Shown one piece after another: positions 47,368-55,520 of a DNA stretch of 64,000 nucleotides. This DNA comes from Polynucleobacter sp. (lineage in GTDB: Bacteria; Pseudomonadota; Gammaproteobacteria; Burkholderiales; Burkholderiaceae): the NCBI RefSeq assembly GCF_030693775.1, contig NZ_JAUXZY010000004.1, positions 558,001 through 622,000 on the forward strand, written 5' to 3'. Below the pieces are notes generated by a model. The model was not told the DNA's origin. It made no database searches and was given only the letters and a program-made list of their open reading frames with translations. Position numbers and translations under genes: made by a program. Every line of letters begins with the position of its first letter. The stretch's first letter is position 1.

Positions 47368-47931
47368 TCAGGGTTTAGTGTTGGCAATTCGGCGCGCTTC
47401 GGTATAACGTGCCGCCCAATACGGGCTTGTCATTTGGTCTAAGCGTACCGTGCCCCCTTTGCTTGGGGCGTGCACGAACCGACCGTGCCCTACATAGATT
47501 CCGGCATGGGAGTAGCGTTCTCCAGTTGTATTGAAAAACACCAAATCACCGGGAGCTGGAGCGGTACCCTGAATACTTTGGCCGGCACGACTCATTTCCT
47601 GAACTGTGCGTGGTAGCTTAAGGCCCGCAGCGTTGTTGTAGACATAGACAATGAGGCCGCTGCAATCAAAACCGCCTGCTGGAGTGTTGCCGCCAAAACG
47701 ATAGGGCACTCCCACTAGACCCATAGCGGCGATGGAAATTCCTTCTGTACCAACGCTGGTATCTTCCTTGAATTTCGCAATCTTGCCTGGAGGTGTTGGT
47801 TTGCGTGCAGGCGTACTGCATCCGGTGAGGATTAGGCCAGACAGTAGCAGCGCAAGGCCGCCAACACAGGCGCGTCTTGATGAAAGATCAGCGCCCCCAT
47901 GTTGGTCAATGCTAGAGGGCCTCTGCAGCAT
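47368..47931 (-). CDS. NlpC/P60-family lipoprotein endopeptidase
   Basis: The 187-residue precursor has an N-terminal region with a hydrophobic stretch and lipobox LILTGC, then the NlpC/P60 domain. Catalytic Cys is in GGFDCSGLIVYVY, His in YSHAGIYVGHGRF and a third polar residue in FVHAPSKGG. VPYRFGGNTP is the conserved lead-in. It cleaves peptidoglycan stem peptides in the envelope. About 26 residues precede the hydrophobic stretch, so translation may begin later. Its start overlaps the phoH end by 20 bases. Confidence 0.9.
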   Translation of the reverse strand: MLQRPSSIDQHGGADLSSRRACVGGLALLLSGLILTGCSTPARKPTPPGKIAKFKEDTSVGTEGISIAAMGLVGVPYRFGGNTPAGGFDCSGLIVYVYNNAAGLKLPRTVQEMSRAGQSIQGTAPAPGDLVFFNTTGERYSHAGIYVGHGRFVHAPSKGGTVRLDQMTSPYWAARYTEARRIANTKP

Positions 47932-49597
47932 GGTCTGCTAAACGCGAACGCTCACCGCGCGCCAAGGTGATATGCCCACCATGGCGCCAGCCTTTGAAGC
48001 GATCGACTACGTAGGTAAGGCCAGACGAGCCCTCTGTCAGGTAGGGGGTGTCAATCTGCGCAATATTACCTAGGCAGATAATTTTGGTTCCAGGGCCCGC
48101 ACGCGTCACCAAGGTTTTCATTTGTTTGGGGGTTAAGTTCTGCGCTTCATCAATAATTACAAACTTACTGACAAAGGTTCTGCCACGCATGAAGTTCATA
48201 CTCTTCACTTTAATGCGCGACCGAATTAACTCCTGAGTAGCGGCGCGACCCCATTCGCCGGCGCCATCTTCATTGCGCTGGAGTACCTCTAGGTTGTCAT
48301 CAAACGCACCCATCCACGGCTGCATTTTCTCTTCTTCAGTGCCAGGTAAAAAGCCAATATCCTCACCTACTGGTACGGTAGCGCGGGTAATAATAATTTC
48401 GTTATAACGCTTGCTATCGAGCACCTGCTCAAGACCTGCCGCCAATGCCAAGAGGGTTTTTCCGGTACCTGCTTGACCCAATAAGGTCACAAAATCAACC
48501 TCTGGGTTCATCAGCAGATTCATGGCAAAGTTTTGCTCACGATTGCGGGCAGTGACGCTCCAGACATTATTTTTTTGATGGGAAAAATCACGGAGGGTTT
48601 GCAAGAGCGCAGACTTTCCATTCACTTCGCGTACTTGCGCATAAAAAGGAGTGGAGCCATCGGGATTTTCTTGATAAACAAATTGGTTCACTAGCATGCT
48701 GGGCACAAGCGGACCGGATACCCGATAGAACATCGTGCCGCTTTTACTGTCGGCCCAGCTCTCCATGGATTTACCGTGCTTGGGCCAAAAATCAGCAGGC
48801 AATGTCATGACCCCGGAGTACATCAAATCGCGGTCTTCTAGTACCTGGTCGTTGAAGTAATCTTCGGCAGGCAGGCCTAATGCTCTGGCCTTGATGCGCA
48901 TGTTGATATCTTTTGATACCAACACCACTTCTTTATCCGCATGCTTTTGTTGCAGCTCACTGACAACCGCCAAGATGAGGTTGTCTCCCTTGCCCTCGGG
49001 CAGTCCTTCGGGTAGGGTGGCGGTAGTGAGGTGGGTCTGAAAATACAATTTTCCAGAAACATCCTGGTGGCCCAGCTTATTTAAAGGGATGCCATCATCT
49101 AAGGTTCCACTGGTCCCAGCAATCAATTGATCTAATGAGCGGCTCACAGTACGGGCATTGCGCGCGACCTCACTCATGCCTTTTTTATGGTTATCGAGCT
49201 CCTCCAGAGTTGTCATCGGCAAATACAGATCATGCTCTGCAAAGCGGAAAAGGGATGCTGGATCGTGCATTAATACATTGGTATCAAGCACAAAGAGTGA
49301 GGGTGGGCCGGTGCGGGTAATGCGTTTTGCCTTGGGCTCCAGTAATGCCTTTTTATCGCCTTGTCTGGCTCGGTGATCCGCCTTGATGCGCTCGAGTGCT
49401 ACTTCAGCTGCAGATAAGTCTGCCGGCGCCTCTTCAGCCCACTCGGCAGTTTCGCTCGGGACAGCAGTAATTTCATTAATTAGGCTATCTACCTCAACCA
49501 CCTTCATAGGCGTAGGCCGTTTCTTTAAGTCCGGCGCATCCTTGCGGTTCAATTTCACTTGATCAGCAATTTGGGTTGGGCTTGGGGGCAAAGGCAT
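47912..49597 (-). CDS. PIN-domain PhoH-family ATPase (YlaK type)
   Basis: The 561-residue protein joins an N-terminal PIN nuclease domain (about residues 98-240, LFVLDTNVLMHDPASLFRF with the acidic first strand, and VSKDINMRIKARALGLPAEDY) to a C-terminal PhoH ATPase domain with Walker A LLGQAGTGKTLLALAAGLEQ and Walker B KFVIIDEAQNL. Such PIN-PhoH proteins are RNA-linked helicase/nucleases, by family; the target in this organism is unknown. About 95 low-complexity acidic residues precede the PIN domain. The leader upstream carries a terminator-like hairpin. Confidence 0.92.
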   Translation of the reverse strand: MPLPPSPTQIADQVKLNRKDAPDLKKRPTPMKVVEVDSLINEITAVPSETAEWAEEAPADLSAAEVALERIKADHRARQGDKKALLEPKAKRITRTGPPSLFVLDTNVLMHDPASLFRFAEHDLYLPMTTLEELDNHKKGMSEVARNARTVSRSLDQLIAGTSGTLDDGIPLNKLGHQDVSGKLYFQTHLTTATLPEGLPEGKGDNLILAVVSELQQKHADKEVVLVSKDINMRIKARALGLPAEDYFNDQVLEDRDLMYSGVMTLPADFWPKHGKSMESWADSKSGTMFYRVSGPLVPSMLVNQFVYQENPDGSTPFYAQVREVNGKSALLQTLRDFSHQKNNVWSVTARNREQNFAMNLLMNPEVDFVTLLGQAGTGKTLLALAAGLEQVLDSKRYNEIIITRATVPVGEDIGFLPGTEEEKMQPWMGAFDDNLEVLQRNEDGAGEWGRAATQELIRSRIKVKSMNFMRGRTFVSKFVIIDEAQNLTPKQMKTLVTRAGPGTKIICLGNIAQIDTPYLTEGSSGLTYVVDRFKGWRHGGHITLARGERSRLADHAAEAL

Positions 49598-49610
49598 TCA
49601 GACTCTCCTA

Positions 49611-49760
49611 AATAAAAAACCACCCGAGGCAATGCGGTGGCTAAGGTCAGTGCAACAATTACGATAAAAGTGGAGAGGGGCGCACACCACGCTTGCCGTC
49701 AACAGGTCAAGCAGGGGTAGGACACGGATCGAGAATCTGTCTCGTCGCCAACGCTGCATA
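49611..49760 (-). promoter_or_regulatory. Structured leader of the PIN-phoH gene with terminator-like hairpin; possible attenuator or sRNA
   Basis: Read on the minus strand, TTGCTT (49794-49789) and TAAAGT (49772-49767), 16 bases apart, suggest a start near 49760. Downstream are hairpins CGAG/CTCG (49744-49730) and GCTTG/CAAGC (49712-49691), then CCACCG pairing with CGGGTGG (49640-49620, one bulge) and a T-run TTTTTTATT (49619-49611). The T-run abuts the TAGGAGAG ribosome-binding site of the gene starting at 49597. This is the layout of transcriptional attenuation or of a short RNA ending before the gene. I cannot match it to a known riboswitch class. Confidence 0.4.
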
Positions 49761-49810
49761 TGTTTCACTTTACCGTAAATTTGGATCAAAGCAAGTGCCT
49801 TTAACGAAAA

Positions 49811-49833
49811 AAAGCCCCAGATTGGGGCTTTTT
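49811..49833. terminator. Terminator downstream of the peroxiredoxin gene
   Basis: AAAGCCCCA (49811-49819) pairs with TGGGGCTTT (49823-49831) around a 3-base loop, flanked by A-run and T-run. It ends the leftward peroxiredoxin transcript before the phoH promoter region. Confidence 0.8.
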
Positions 49834-49871
49834 ATGAGGGCAATTCCCTAGATAGAATTAAGGCATATTGA

Positions 49872-50336
49872 TTACAAAGCTTGGGCTGCCTTCAAGACCT
49901 CATCCACGTGACCCGTTACCTTAATGCCGCGCCATTCTTTGGCCAGTTTGCCGTTGATGTCGAACAAGAAAGTGCTGCGCTCAACGCCACGAACCTGTTT
50001 GCCATACATGTTCTTCATTTTCATGACGCCGAATAGTTGGCAGAGTACTTCTTCCGTATCGGCAACGAGCTCAAACGGCAGCTCTAATTTTTGCCGGAAA
50101 TTATCATGGGATTTGAGGGTGTCACGCGAGACGCCAATCACCAAAGTATTGGCCTTAGTAAATGCCTCGATGCGGTCACGAAACTCACCAGACTCAGCAG
50201 TGCAGCCAGGAGTCATGTCCTTGGGATAAAAGTACAGTACTAACTTTTTTCCTTTGGCAGCCAATGGTGAAAAAGTCAGCTGGGACGTTGCCGGCACTTC
50301 GCACGGTGGAATGGGTTGGCCGATAGCAATTGACAT
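49872..50336 (-). CDS. bcp: Thioredoxin-dependent peroxiredoxin (Bcp/PrxQ)
   Basis: The 154-residue protein has LYFYPKDMTPGCTAESGEFRD, with the peroxidatic Cys in PGC followed by TAES. The PrxQ resolving Cys five residues later is not present; Glu-Ser-Gly occupies that stretch, so this is a 1-Cys-like or intersubunit form. SRDTLKSHDNFRQKLELPFE and RSTFLFDINGKL are family segments. It lies 19 bases downstream of arnD-like gene on the same strand and may be cotranscribed. Confidence 0.93.
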   Translation of the reverse strand: MSIAIGQPIPPCEVPATSQLTFSPLAAKGKKLVLYFYPKDMTPGCTAESGEFRDRIEAFTKANTLVIGVSRDTLKSHDNFRQKLELPFELVADTEEVLCQLFGVMKMKNMYGKQVRGVERSTFLFDINGKLAKEWRGIKVTGHVDEVLKAAQAL

Positions 50337-50355
50337 GGGTTTTCCTTTTTTTAAA

Positions 50356-51276
50356 TCAGTTCGCAGGCTGAATCATCAGCTCGCCGCTGCGATTGGGTAT
50401 CTCACCCCAGGTCAGCGGCAATACTGCTATTTTATCGAGTTGTTTAGTAGCCGCCCAAGATTGGTGTAGTTCCCCCATCGTTACTAGGTCATGGCCTTGA
50501 TCAAGCCAGCCAGCCAGCAGGCATTCAAAGGCAGGCAGGAGTTTTTGCCCCTCTAGCTCGGCATGCAGGGTAAAAACTTGGTCATTAGGATTGCTTTGCG
50601 TCAGAGACAGAATGTGGCGGACCGCACCCAGCGCATCCATGCCGTCCACGCCGATTAACTCATCGAAGGTGGGTAAGGTAGTGGGGTATTGCACATGCTT
50701 GCTTTTGCCATGGCCAAACGCAATGCGGTAGGGAACTAGATTCGGCAGAGCCCTACCGTCGGAAGAGTACTGAATACCCCAGGCATCGAGCTGCTCTAAA
50801 GCAGCCTCATTCATTTGCCAGCCGGCGGCGCCATAGGTTAAGGGGCTATGCCCAAAGACATCAACGAAGCGATCAATACTTTTTTGCATTTGGGCCTTGG
50901 TCCAGGCCGCATCGCGATAGCGTACGCCATCTTGCCAGTCAACGTGATCCCAAGTATGAATGCCTGTCTCATGTCCGGCGCGATCAATTGCTTGCATTTC
51001 CTTTGCTGCTTCACGTCCAATGTCCGGACCAGGCAGCAATACCCCATAGAGTAAGGTTTTGATGCCGTAATGCTCCACCACGGACGTCCTACTCACTTTT
51101 TTCAAAAAGCCAGGCCGAAAGACTCGCTTTAAAGCCCAGCCGGTATGGTCTGGGCCCATGCTAAACAAAAAGGTAGCCTTAATACCAAGGCGATCAAAAG
51201 TACGACCTAAATTGGGCGTTCCTTCACGGGTTCCTCGCAGGGTATCGACATCGACCTTGAGGGCAATTTTGGCCAT
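50356..51276 (-). CDS. arnD: Polysaccharide deacetylase family protein, ArnD-like deformylase
   Basis: The 306-residue NodB-fold enzyme begins IALKVDVDTLRGTREGTPNL, has the metal-binding ETGIHTWDHVDWQDGVRYRD and the C-terminal FTLHAELEGQKLLPAFECLL. These match ArnD, which removes the formyl group from undecaprenyl-phosphate-4-deoxy-4-formamido-arabinose. It is the last sugar-modification gene of the arn operon, six bases after the dehydrogenase gene. Confidence 0.92.
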   Translation of the reverse strand: MAKIALKVDVDTLRGTREGTPNLGRTFDRLGIKATFLFSMGPDHTGWALKRVFRPGFLKKVSRTSVVEHYGIKTLLYGVLLPGPDIGREAAKEMQAIDRAGHETGIHTWDHVDWQDGVRYRDAAWTKAQMQKSIDRFVDVFGHSPLTYGAAGWQMNEAALEQLDAWGIQYSSDGRALPNLVPYRIAFGHGKSKHVQYPTTLPTFDELIGVDGMDALGAVRHILSLTQSNPNDQVFTLHAELEGQKLLPAFECLLAGWLDQGHDLVTMGELHQSWAATKQLDKIAVLPLTWGEIPNRSGELMIQPAN

Positions 51277-51282
51277 GCCTTT

Positions 51283-52329
51283 TTACTCTTGGTCCATTAA
51301 GTGACGGGCTTTTTCGACATCATGGCGATAGGCTTCAAAAATATTCTTTAAGGCGTCGCCCATGGTGGTGGACGGCTTCCAGCCCAGCTCGCTCATGGTG
51401 TTATCGATCGCGGGCACGCGGTTTTGCACGTCTTGATAACCTACGCCATAGTAGGCGCCCGAGGTGGTTTCGACAATCTTGACCTGATCTGCAGTCTTGG
51501 CGTATTCGGGAATCTTACGGGCAATTGCCAGCATTTGATTGGCGAGATCGCGCACAGAATGATTATTGGCAGGGTTACCGATGTTATAGATTTTGCCGTT
51601 GGCGATATCGCCTTCGTTGGCAATGATGCGCATGAGTGCGTCAATGCCATCATCGATGTAGGTGAAGGCGCGTTTTTGCTCGCCGCCATCGACTAAGTTA
51701 ATGGGTTCGCCGCGCACAATGTGGCCCAAGAACTGGGTTACCACGCGGGAAGAGCCTTCTTTGGGTGTATAGATACTATCTAGACCTGGGCCAATCCAGT
51801 TGAATGGCCTAAATAAGGTAAAGCGCAGGCCTTCCATGCCGTAACCCCAAATGACGCGATCCATTAACTGCTTGGAGCAGGCATAAATCCAGCGGGGTTT
51901 GTTGATTGGGCCATAGACCATATTGGAGTGGGCTGGATCAAACTCAGCGTCTTCACACATGCCATAGACTTCCGAGGTTGATGGAAAGACTAAGTGCTTT
52001 TTATATTTAACCGCCGACCTTACGATGGGTAGATTGGCTTCGAAGTCGAGCTCAAATACACGCAAGGGTTGCTGTACATAGGTAGCTGGTGTCGCAATGG
52101 CTACGAGCGGTAGGATCACATCACATTTACGAATGTGGTACTCAACCCACTCCCGATTAATTGTGATGTCACCCTCAAAGAAATGCATGCGGGGATGCGA
52201 GACTAAATCGCCCAAGCGATCATTTTGCATATCCATGCCATAGACATGCCAGTCGGTGGTTTCTAAAATGCGTTTCGAGAGGTGGTGACCAATAAATCCA
52301 TTCACACCCAAAATCAGAACTTTTTTCAT
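51283..52329 (-). CDS. arnA: UDP-glucuronic acid decarboxylase (stand-alone ArnA dehydrogenase domain)
   Basis: The 348-residue short-chain-type epimerase/decarboxylase begins VLILGVNGFIGHHLSKRILE (NAD motif) and has catalytic Tyr-Lys in WIYACSKQLMDRVIWGYG with Ser in PSTSEVYG. The sequence corresponds to the C-terminal half of E. coli ArnA, which oxidatively decarboxylates UDP-GlcA to the 4-keto-pentose. The formyltransferase half is a separate gene just upstream, so ArnA is split in this organism. Confidence 0.92.
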   Translation of the reverse strand: MKKVLILGVNGFIGHHLSKRILETTDWHVYGMDMQNDRLGDLVSHPRMHFFEGDITINREWVEYHIRKCDVILPLVAIATPATYVQQPLRVFELDFEANLPIVRSAVKYKKHLVFPSTSEVYGMCEDAEFDPAHSNMVYGPINKPRWIYACSKQLMDRVIWGYGMEGLRFTLFRPFNWIGPGLDSIYTPKEGSSRVVTQFLGHIVRGEPINLVDGGEQKRAFTYIDDGIDALMRIIANEGDIANGKIYNIGNPANNHSVRDLANQMLAIARKIPEYAKTADQVKIVETTSGAYYGVGYQDVQNRVPAIDNTMSELGWKPSTTMGDALKNIFEAYRHDVEKARHLMDQE

Positions 52330-52368
52330 AATGCGACCCAGTTACCCGTGTTTTAAATGCATGCCAAC

Positions 52369-53268
52369 TTAATTTGCGTTTGCACTTGCTGGTTGCCATG
52401 CCATGATTTCAATCGCTTGGCGATTCCCGCAAATGCCGAATACTCGATTATCAACTACCTGGATGCCGGGCCGGCCAAGATCAATGGAGCTGGGTAGTAG
52501 GGGGTTGAGCTTGGACTTGGCTATAACCATCTGCGCGCCTTGCCAGTCGGTAAATGCGCCGGGGTAGGGCGGGGCTACAGCGCGGATCAGGTTATGCACC
52601 TGTAGTGCATCCTGAGACCATTGGATGCGGCCATCCTCGGGTTTGCGACCACCAAAATAGCTACCGTTGGCGAGTACATTGGAGGTTCTTGGAACGCGGC
52701 CTTGCAAAAGCTCTGGTAGGGCGGCACGCATCACCTCAATTGCAGCATTACTCACCTTGGCAAATACAGCAGTCGCATCTTCATCGGGGCCGATGGGCAC
52801 TGCCACTTGACCAACAATATCGCCGGCATCGGGTTTGGCTTCCATGACATGCAAGCTTGCCCCTGTTTCTATTTCTCCATGCAGGACTGCCCAGTTCACA
52901 GGCGCGCGACCGCGATACTTTGGCAACAGGGAGCCGTGCATATTGAGTGCGGCGATACCGGCAGTCGCAAGAATCTCCGAGGCAATCATATAGCGGTAAT
53001 AAAACGAAAAAATATAATCCGGAGCGATCTTTTGAAACTGCGGCAGTAACTTAAAGAGTTCGCTTGCTTCGGGTTGGATATGCGGAATGCCGCGCTCTTG
53101 GCAAAGGGCAGCAACACTGCCAAACCAGATATTTTCATGCGGGTCATCGGCATGGGTTACCACTAACTCAATCTGAATGCCGGCATCCAAAAGAGCCTTG
53201 ATGCAGCCGACACCCACATTGTGGTACGCAAAGACAAGCGCCCGAATTGGTGCCTTGGCTGTATTCAA
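52369..53268 (-). CDS. arnA: UDP-Ara4N formyltransferase (stand-alone ArnA N-terminal domain)
   Basis: The 299-residue protein is of the methionyl-tRNA formyltransferase fold. It has AALNMHGSLLPKYRGRAPVN with the catalytic Asn and His, and KPDAGDIVGQVAVPI with the Asp. The context and length match the N-terminal ArnA half that formylates UDP-4-amino-arabinose. It is placed between arnC and the separate dehydrogenase gene, three bases after arnC. The unfused arrangement is the notable point. Confidence 0.88.
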   Translation of the reverse strand: MNTAKAPIRALVFAYHNVGVGCIKALLDAGIQIELVVTHADDPHENIWFGSVAALCQERGIPHIQPEASELFKLLPQFQKIAPDYIFSFYYRYMIASEILATAGIAALNMHGSLLPKYRGRAPVNWAVLHGEIETGASLHVMEAKPDAGDIVGQVAVPIGPDEDATAVFAKVSNAAIEVMRAALPELLQGRVPRTSNVLANGSYFGGRKPEDGRIQWSQDALQVHNLIRAVAPPYPGAFTDWQGAQMVIAKSKLNPLLPSSIDLGRPGIQVVDNRVFGICGNRQAIEIMAWQPASANAN

Positions 53269-53271
53269 AGA

Positions 53272-54237
53272 CTAAGGCCGTTCTAAAACAGTTTGAACCA
53301 CATAGCGCGGGCGTTCACGCACTTGCTGATAGATGCGGCCAATGTATTCGCCTAAAAGACCGAGACCAAAGAGCATTACGCCAATTAAGAAGAAGGTCAA
53401 GGCAAATAGGGTAAATACACCTTCCACCTCTGAGCCCAGAACAAAGCGACGTACTAAGAGAAGGGCGAAGAGAGTGCCCGATCCCAGTGCGAGCAGCATG
53501 CCAAAAATAGAAAAGAGTTGCAGCGGCATCACAGAAAAGCCAGTGACCAAGTCAAAGTTCAGACGGATGAGTTGGTACAAGCTGTACTTGGATTCACCAG
53601 CAAAACGCTCCTCGTGTTTCACCTCAATTTCTGTCGGGTTTGCTGCAAAGGTGTAAGCGAGTGCCGGAATGAAGGTATTGCTTTCATTGCACTGACGTAC
53701 CAAATTCACAATACGGCGACTGTAACCGCGTAGCATGCAGCCTTGATCGGTCATGGTGATGCGCGTGATCCGCTGCCGTAAGTGATTCATCGCACGCGAT
53801 GCTGTTTTGCGGAACCAACTGTCTTGTCGATTGGAGCGGATGGTGCCCACATAATCGTGGCCTTTGATTAATTCCGCTGCAAGTAAGGCGATTTCCTCGG
53901 GTGGATTTTGCAGGTCTGCATCGAGGGTAATAATGGATTCGCCACGGGCGTATTCAAAGCCAGCCATGATGGCCATGTGCTGACCAAAGTTGTTCTGAAA
54001 CAAGACTACCCGAGTGACATCTGGTCGTAAGTCATATTGGCCAGCCAACATCCCTGCAGAGCGATCTCTGCTGCCATCGTTCACAAAAACAATTTCGTAG
54101 CGAAGATTTAATTTCGCTTGCAATTGATCCATTGCGGGATACAGGCGATCAAATAGGGCTTGAAGCCCCTCTTCCTCGTTGTATACCGGAATGACAATAC
54201 TCAGTTGGGGTGCTTGCAGTAACGGGTTTGCAGTCAT
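53272..54237 (-). CDS. arnC: Undecaprenyl-phosphate 4-deoxy-4-formamido-L-arabinose transferase
   Basis: The 321-residue GT2 glycosyltransferase starts LSIVIPVYNEEEGLQALFDR, has the metal-binding SIITLDADLQNPPEEI and two C-terminal transmembrane segments (about residues 235-260 and 270-295). It transfers the formamido-arabinose to undecaprenyl phosphate at the inner face of the membrane. Confidence 0.92.
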   Translation of the reverse strand: MTANPLLQAPQLSIVIPVYNEEEGLQALFDRLYPAMDQLQAKLNLRYEIVFVNDGSRDRSAGMLAGQYDLRPDVTRVVLFQNNFGQHMAIMAGFEYARGESIITLDADLQNPPEEIALLAAELIKGHDYVGTIRSNRQDSWFRKTASRAMNHLRQRITRITMTDQGCMLRGYSRRIVNLVRQCNESNTFIPALAYTFAANPTEIEVKHEERFAGESKYSLYQLIRLNFDLVTGFSVMPLQLFSIFGMLLALGSGTLFALLLVRRFVLGSEVEGVFTLFALTFFLIGVMLFGLGLLGEYIGRIYQQVRERPRYVVQTVLERP

Positions 54238-54316
54238 ACCGCAATTTTGCCTGATGTCGACCCAGGGGTCTAATTTAAGTCATGCCACCAATAGAGCTAG
54301 GCTAGATCAAGCTACC

Positions 54317-55495
54317 CTAGCTGCTTTTGCGGTATTTTGCTAAAAGACCCAGTAAAGCATTCACAACGCGCTCCACGTCTAGATTGCTCATGCCCGGAAA
54401 GAGCGGCAAGGTCAGAATGGATTTGCCAATGCGCGCTGCTATCGGTGTATCGCTGGGCCGGTAGCCCTTTTGCTGGTAAAGGCTGAAGCCGGTAATGGCT
54501 GGGTAGTGAACGCCGGTACCGATGCCCTGTTCTTTTAAATCAGCCATGATATGGGCACGGTCAACCGTGAGTTGCTCAAGGGGCAATATGACCTGAAACA
54601 TATGCCAGTTTGATCTGCTTTCACCATCCGATTGGACCGGCAGCTCCAGTTCCAATCCCAATAGATTGGCTTGTTTTAAGCCGGAGTTCAGTACCGTAAA
54701 GTAGTGTGCTGCAAGGAGAGTGCGTTTTTCATGAAATTGCGCAATGTGTTTGAGTTGATGCAAACCAATCACTGCATTCACATCAGTCAAGTTATCTTTT
54801 CCGCCCAGCATATCAACATCCATGCCATCCATACCGGACCGGGTGAGGCCTTGTAGGCGCAGCTTTTCTGCAAGACGCGCTTCGTCCGCATTATTTAAAA
54901 CTAAACAACCGCCTTCAACAGTCGAGAGATTTTTATTCGCCTGAAAACTAAAGCTCACCAGATCACCAATGCTGCCAATGCGTTGCCCTTTCCATTCCGA
55001 GCCAAAGGCTTGGGCTGCATCCTCAATTACCCGCAATCCATTCTCTTTCGCGAGGGCATAAAGTATGTCCATATTGACGGGGAGTCCAGCCAAGTAGACG
55101 GGCATGATTGCGCGCGTTTTGGAAGTAATGGCCGCGGTTACTTTATCGAGGTCGATATTGCGAGTGCGGGGATCAATATCCACAAATACGGGCGTAGCGC
55201 CAACGGAGAGAATCACATTAGATGTGGCAACCCAGGAAATCGGTGTAGTAATCACCTCATCACCAGGACCGATGCCTGCTACCTGCAAGGCAATTTTCAT
55301 AGTGGCAGTACCGTTGGCAAAACAGCGCACCGGCCGATTGCCAAAATAGGCACTGAGCGCCGCTTCAAATTCCGCTAACTTAGGGCCTGATGTCACCCAA
55401 CCAGAACGCAATACCTCAGCAACGGCTGCAATGGTTGCTTCATCAAAGCTGGGCTGCGTAAATGGAATAAACGGTAATGGAGCGGTGTCTGACAT
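54317..55495 (-). CDS. arnB: UDP-4-amino-4-deoxy-L-arabinose aminotransferase
   Basis: The 392-residue PLP enzyme of the DegT/ArnB family has SGWVTSGPKLAEFEAALSAY, RCFANGTATMKIALQVAG and the PLP Lys in SFSFQANKNLSTVEGGCLVL. It aminates UDP-4-keto-pentose. The frame is open to 55591 inside arnT, but MSDTAPLPFIPFTQPSFDE at 55495 is the natural start, 25 bases after the arnT stop. It lies 79 bases before arnC. Confidence 0.93.
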   Translation of the reverse strand: MSDTAPLPFIPFTQPSFDEATIAAVAEVLRSGWVTSGPKLAEFEAALSAYFGNRPVRCFANGTATMKIALQVAGIGPGDEVITTPISWVATSNVILSVGATPVFVDIDPRTRNIDLDKVTAAITSKTRAIMPVYLAGLPVNMDILYALAKENGLRVIEDAAQAFGSEWKGQRIGSIGDLVSFSFQANKNLSTVEGGCLVLNNADEARLAEKLRLQGLTRSGMDGMDVDMLGGKDNLTDVNAVIGLHQLKHIAQFHEKRTLLAAHYFTVLNSGLKQANLLGLELELPVQSDGESRSNWHMFQVILPLEQLTVDRAHIMADLKEQGIGTGVHYPAITGFSLYQQKGYRPSDTPIAARIGKSILTLPLFPGMSNLDVERVVNALLGLLAKYRKSS

Positions 55496-55520
55496 AGAGG
55501 GCCTTTGCCTATCGATTGGT

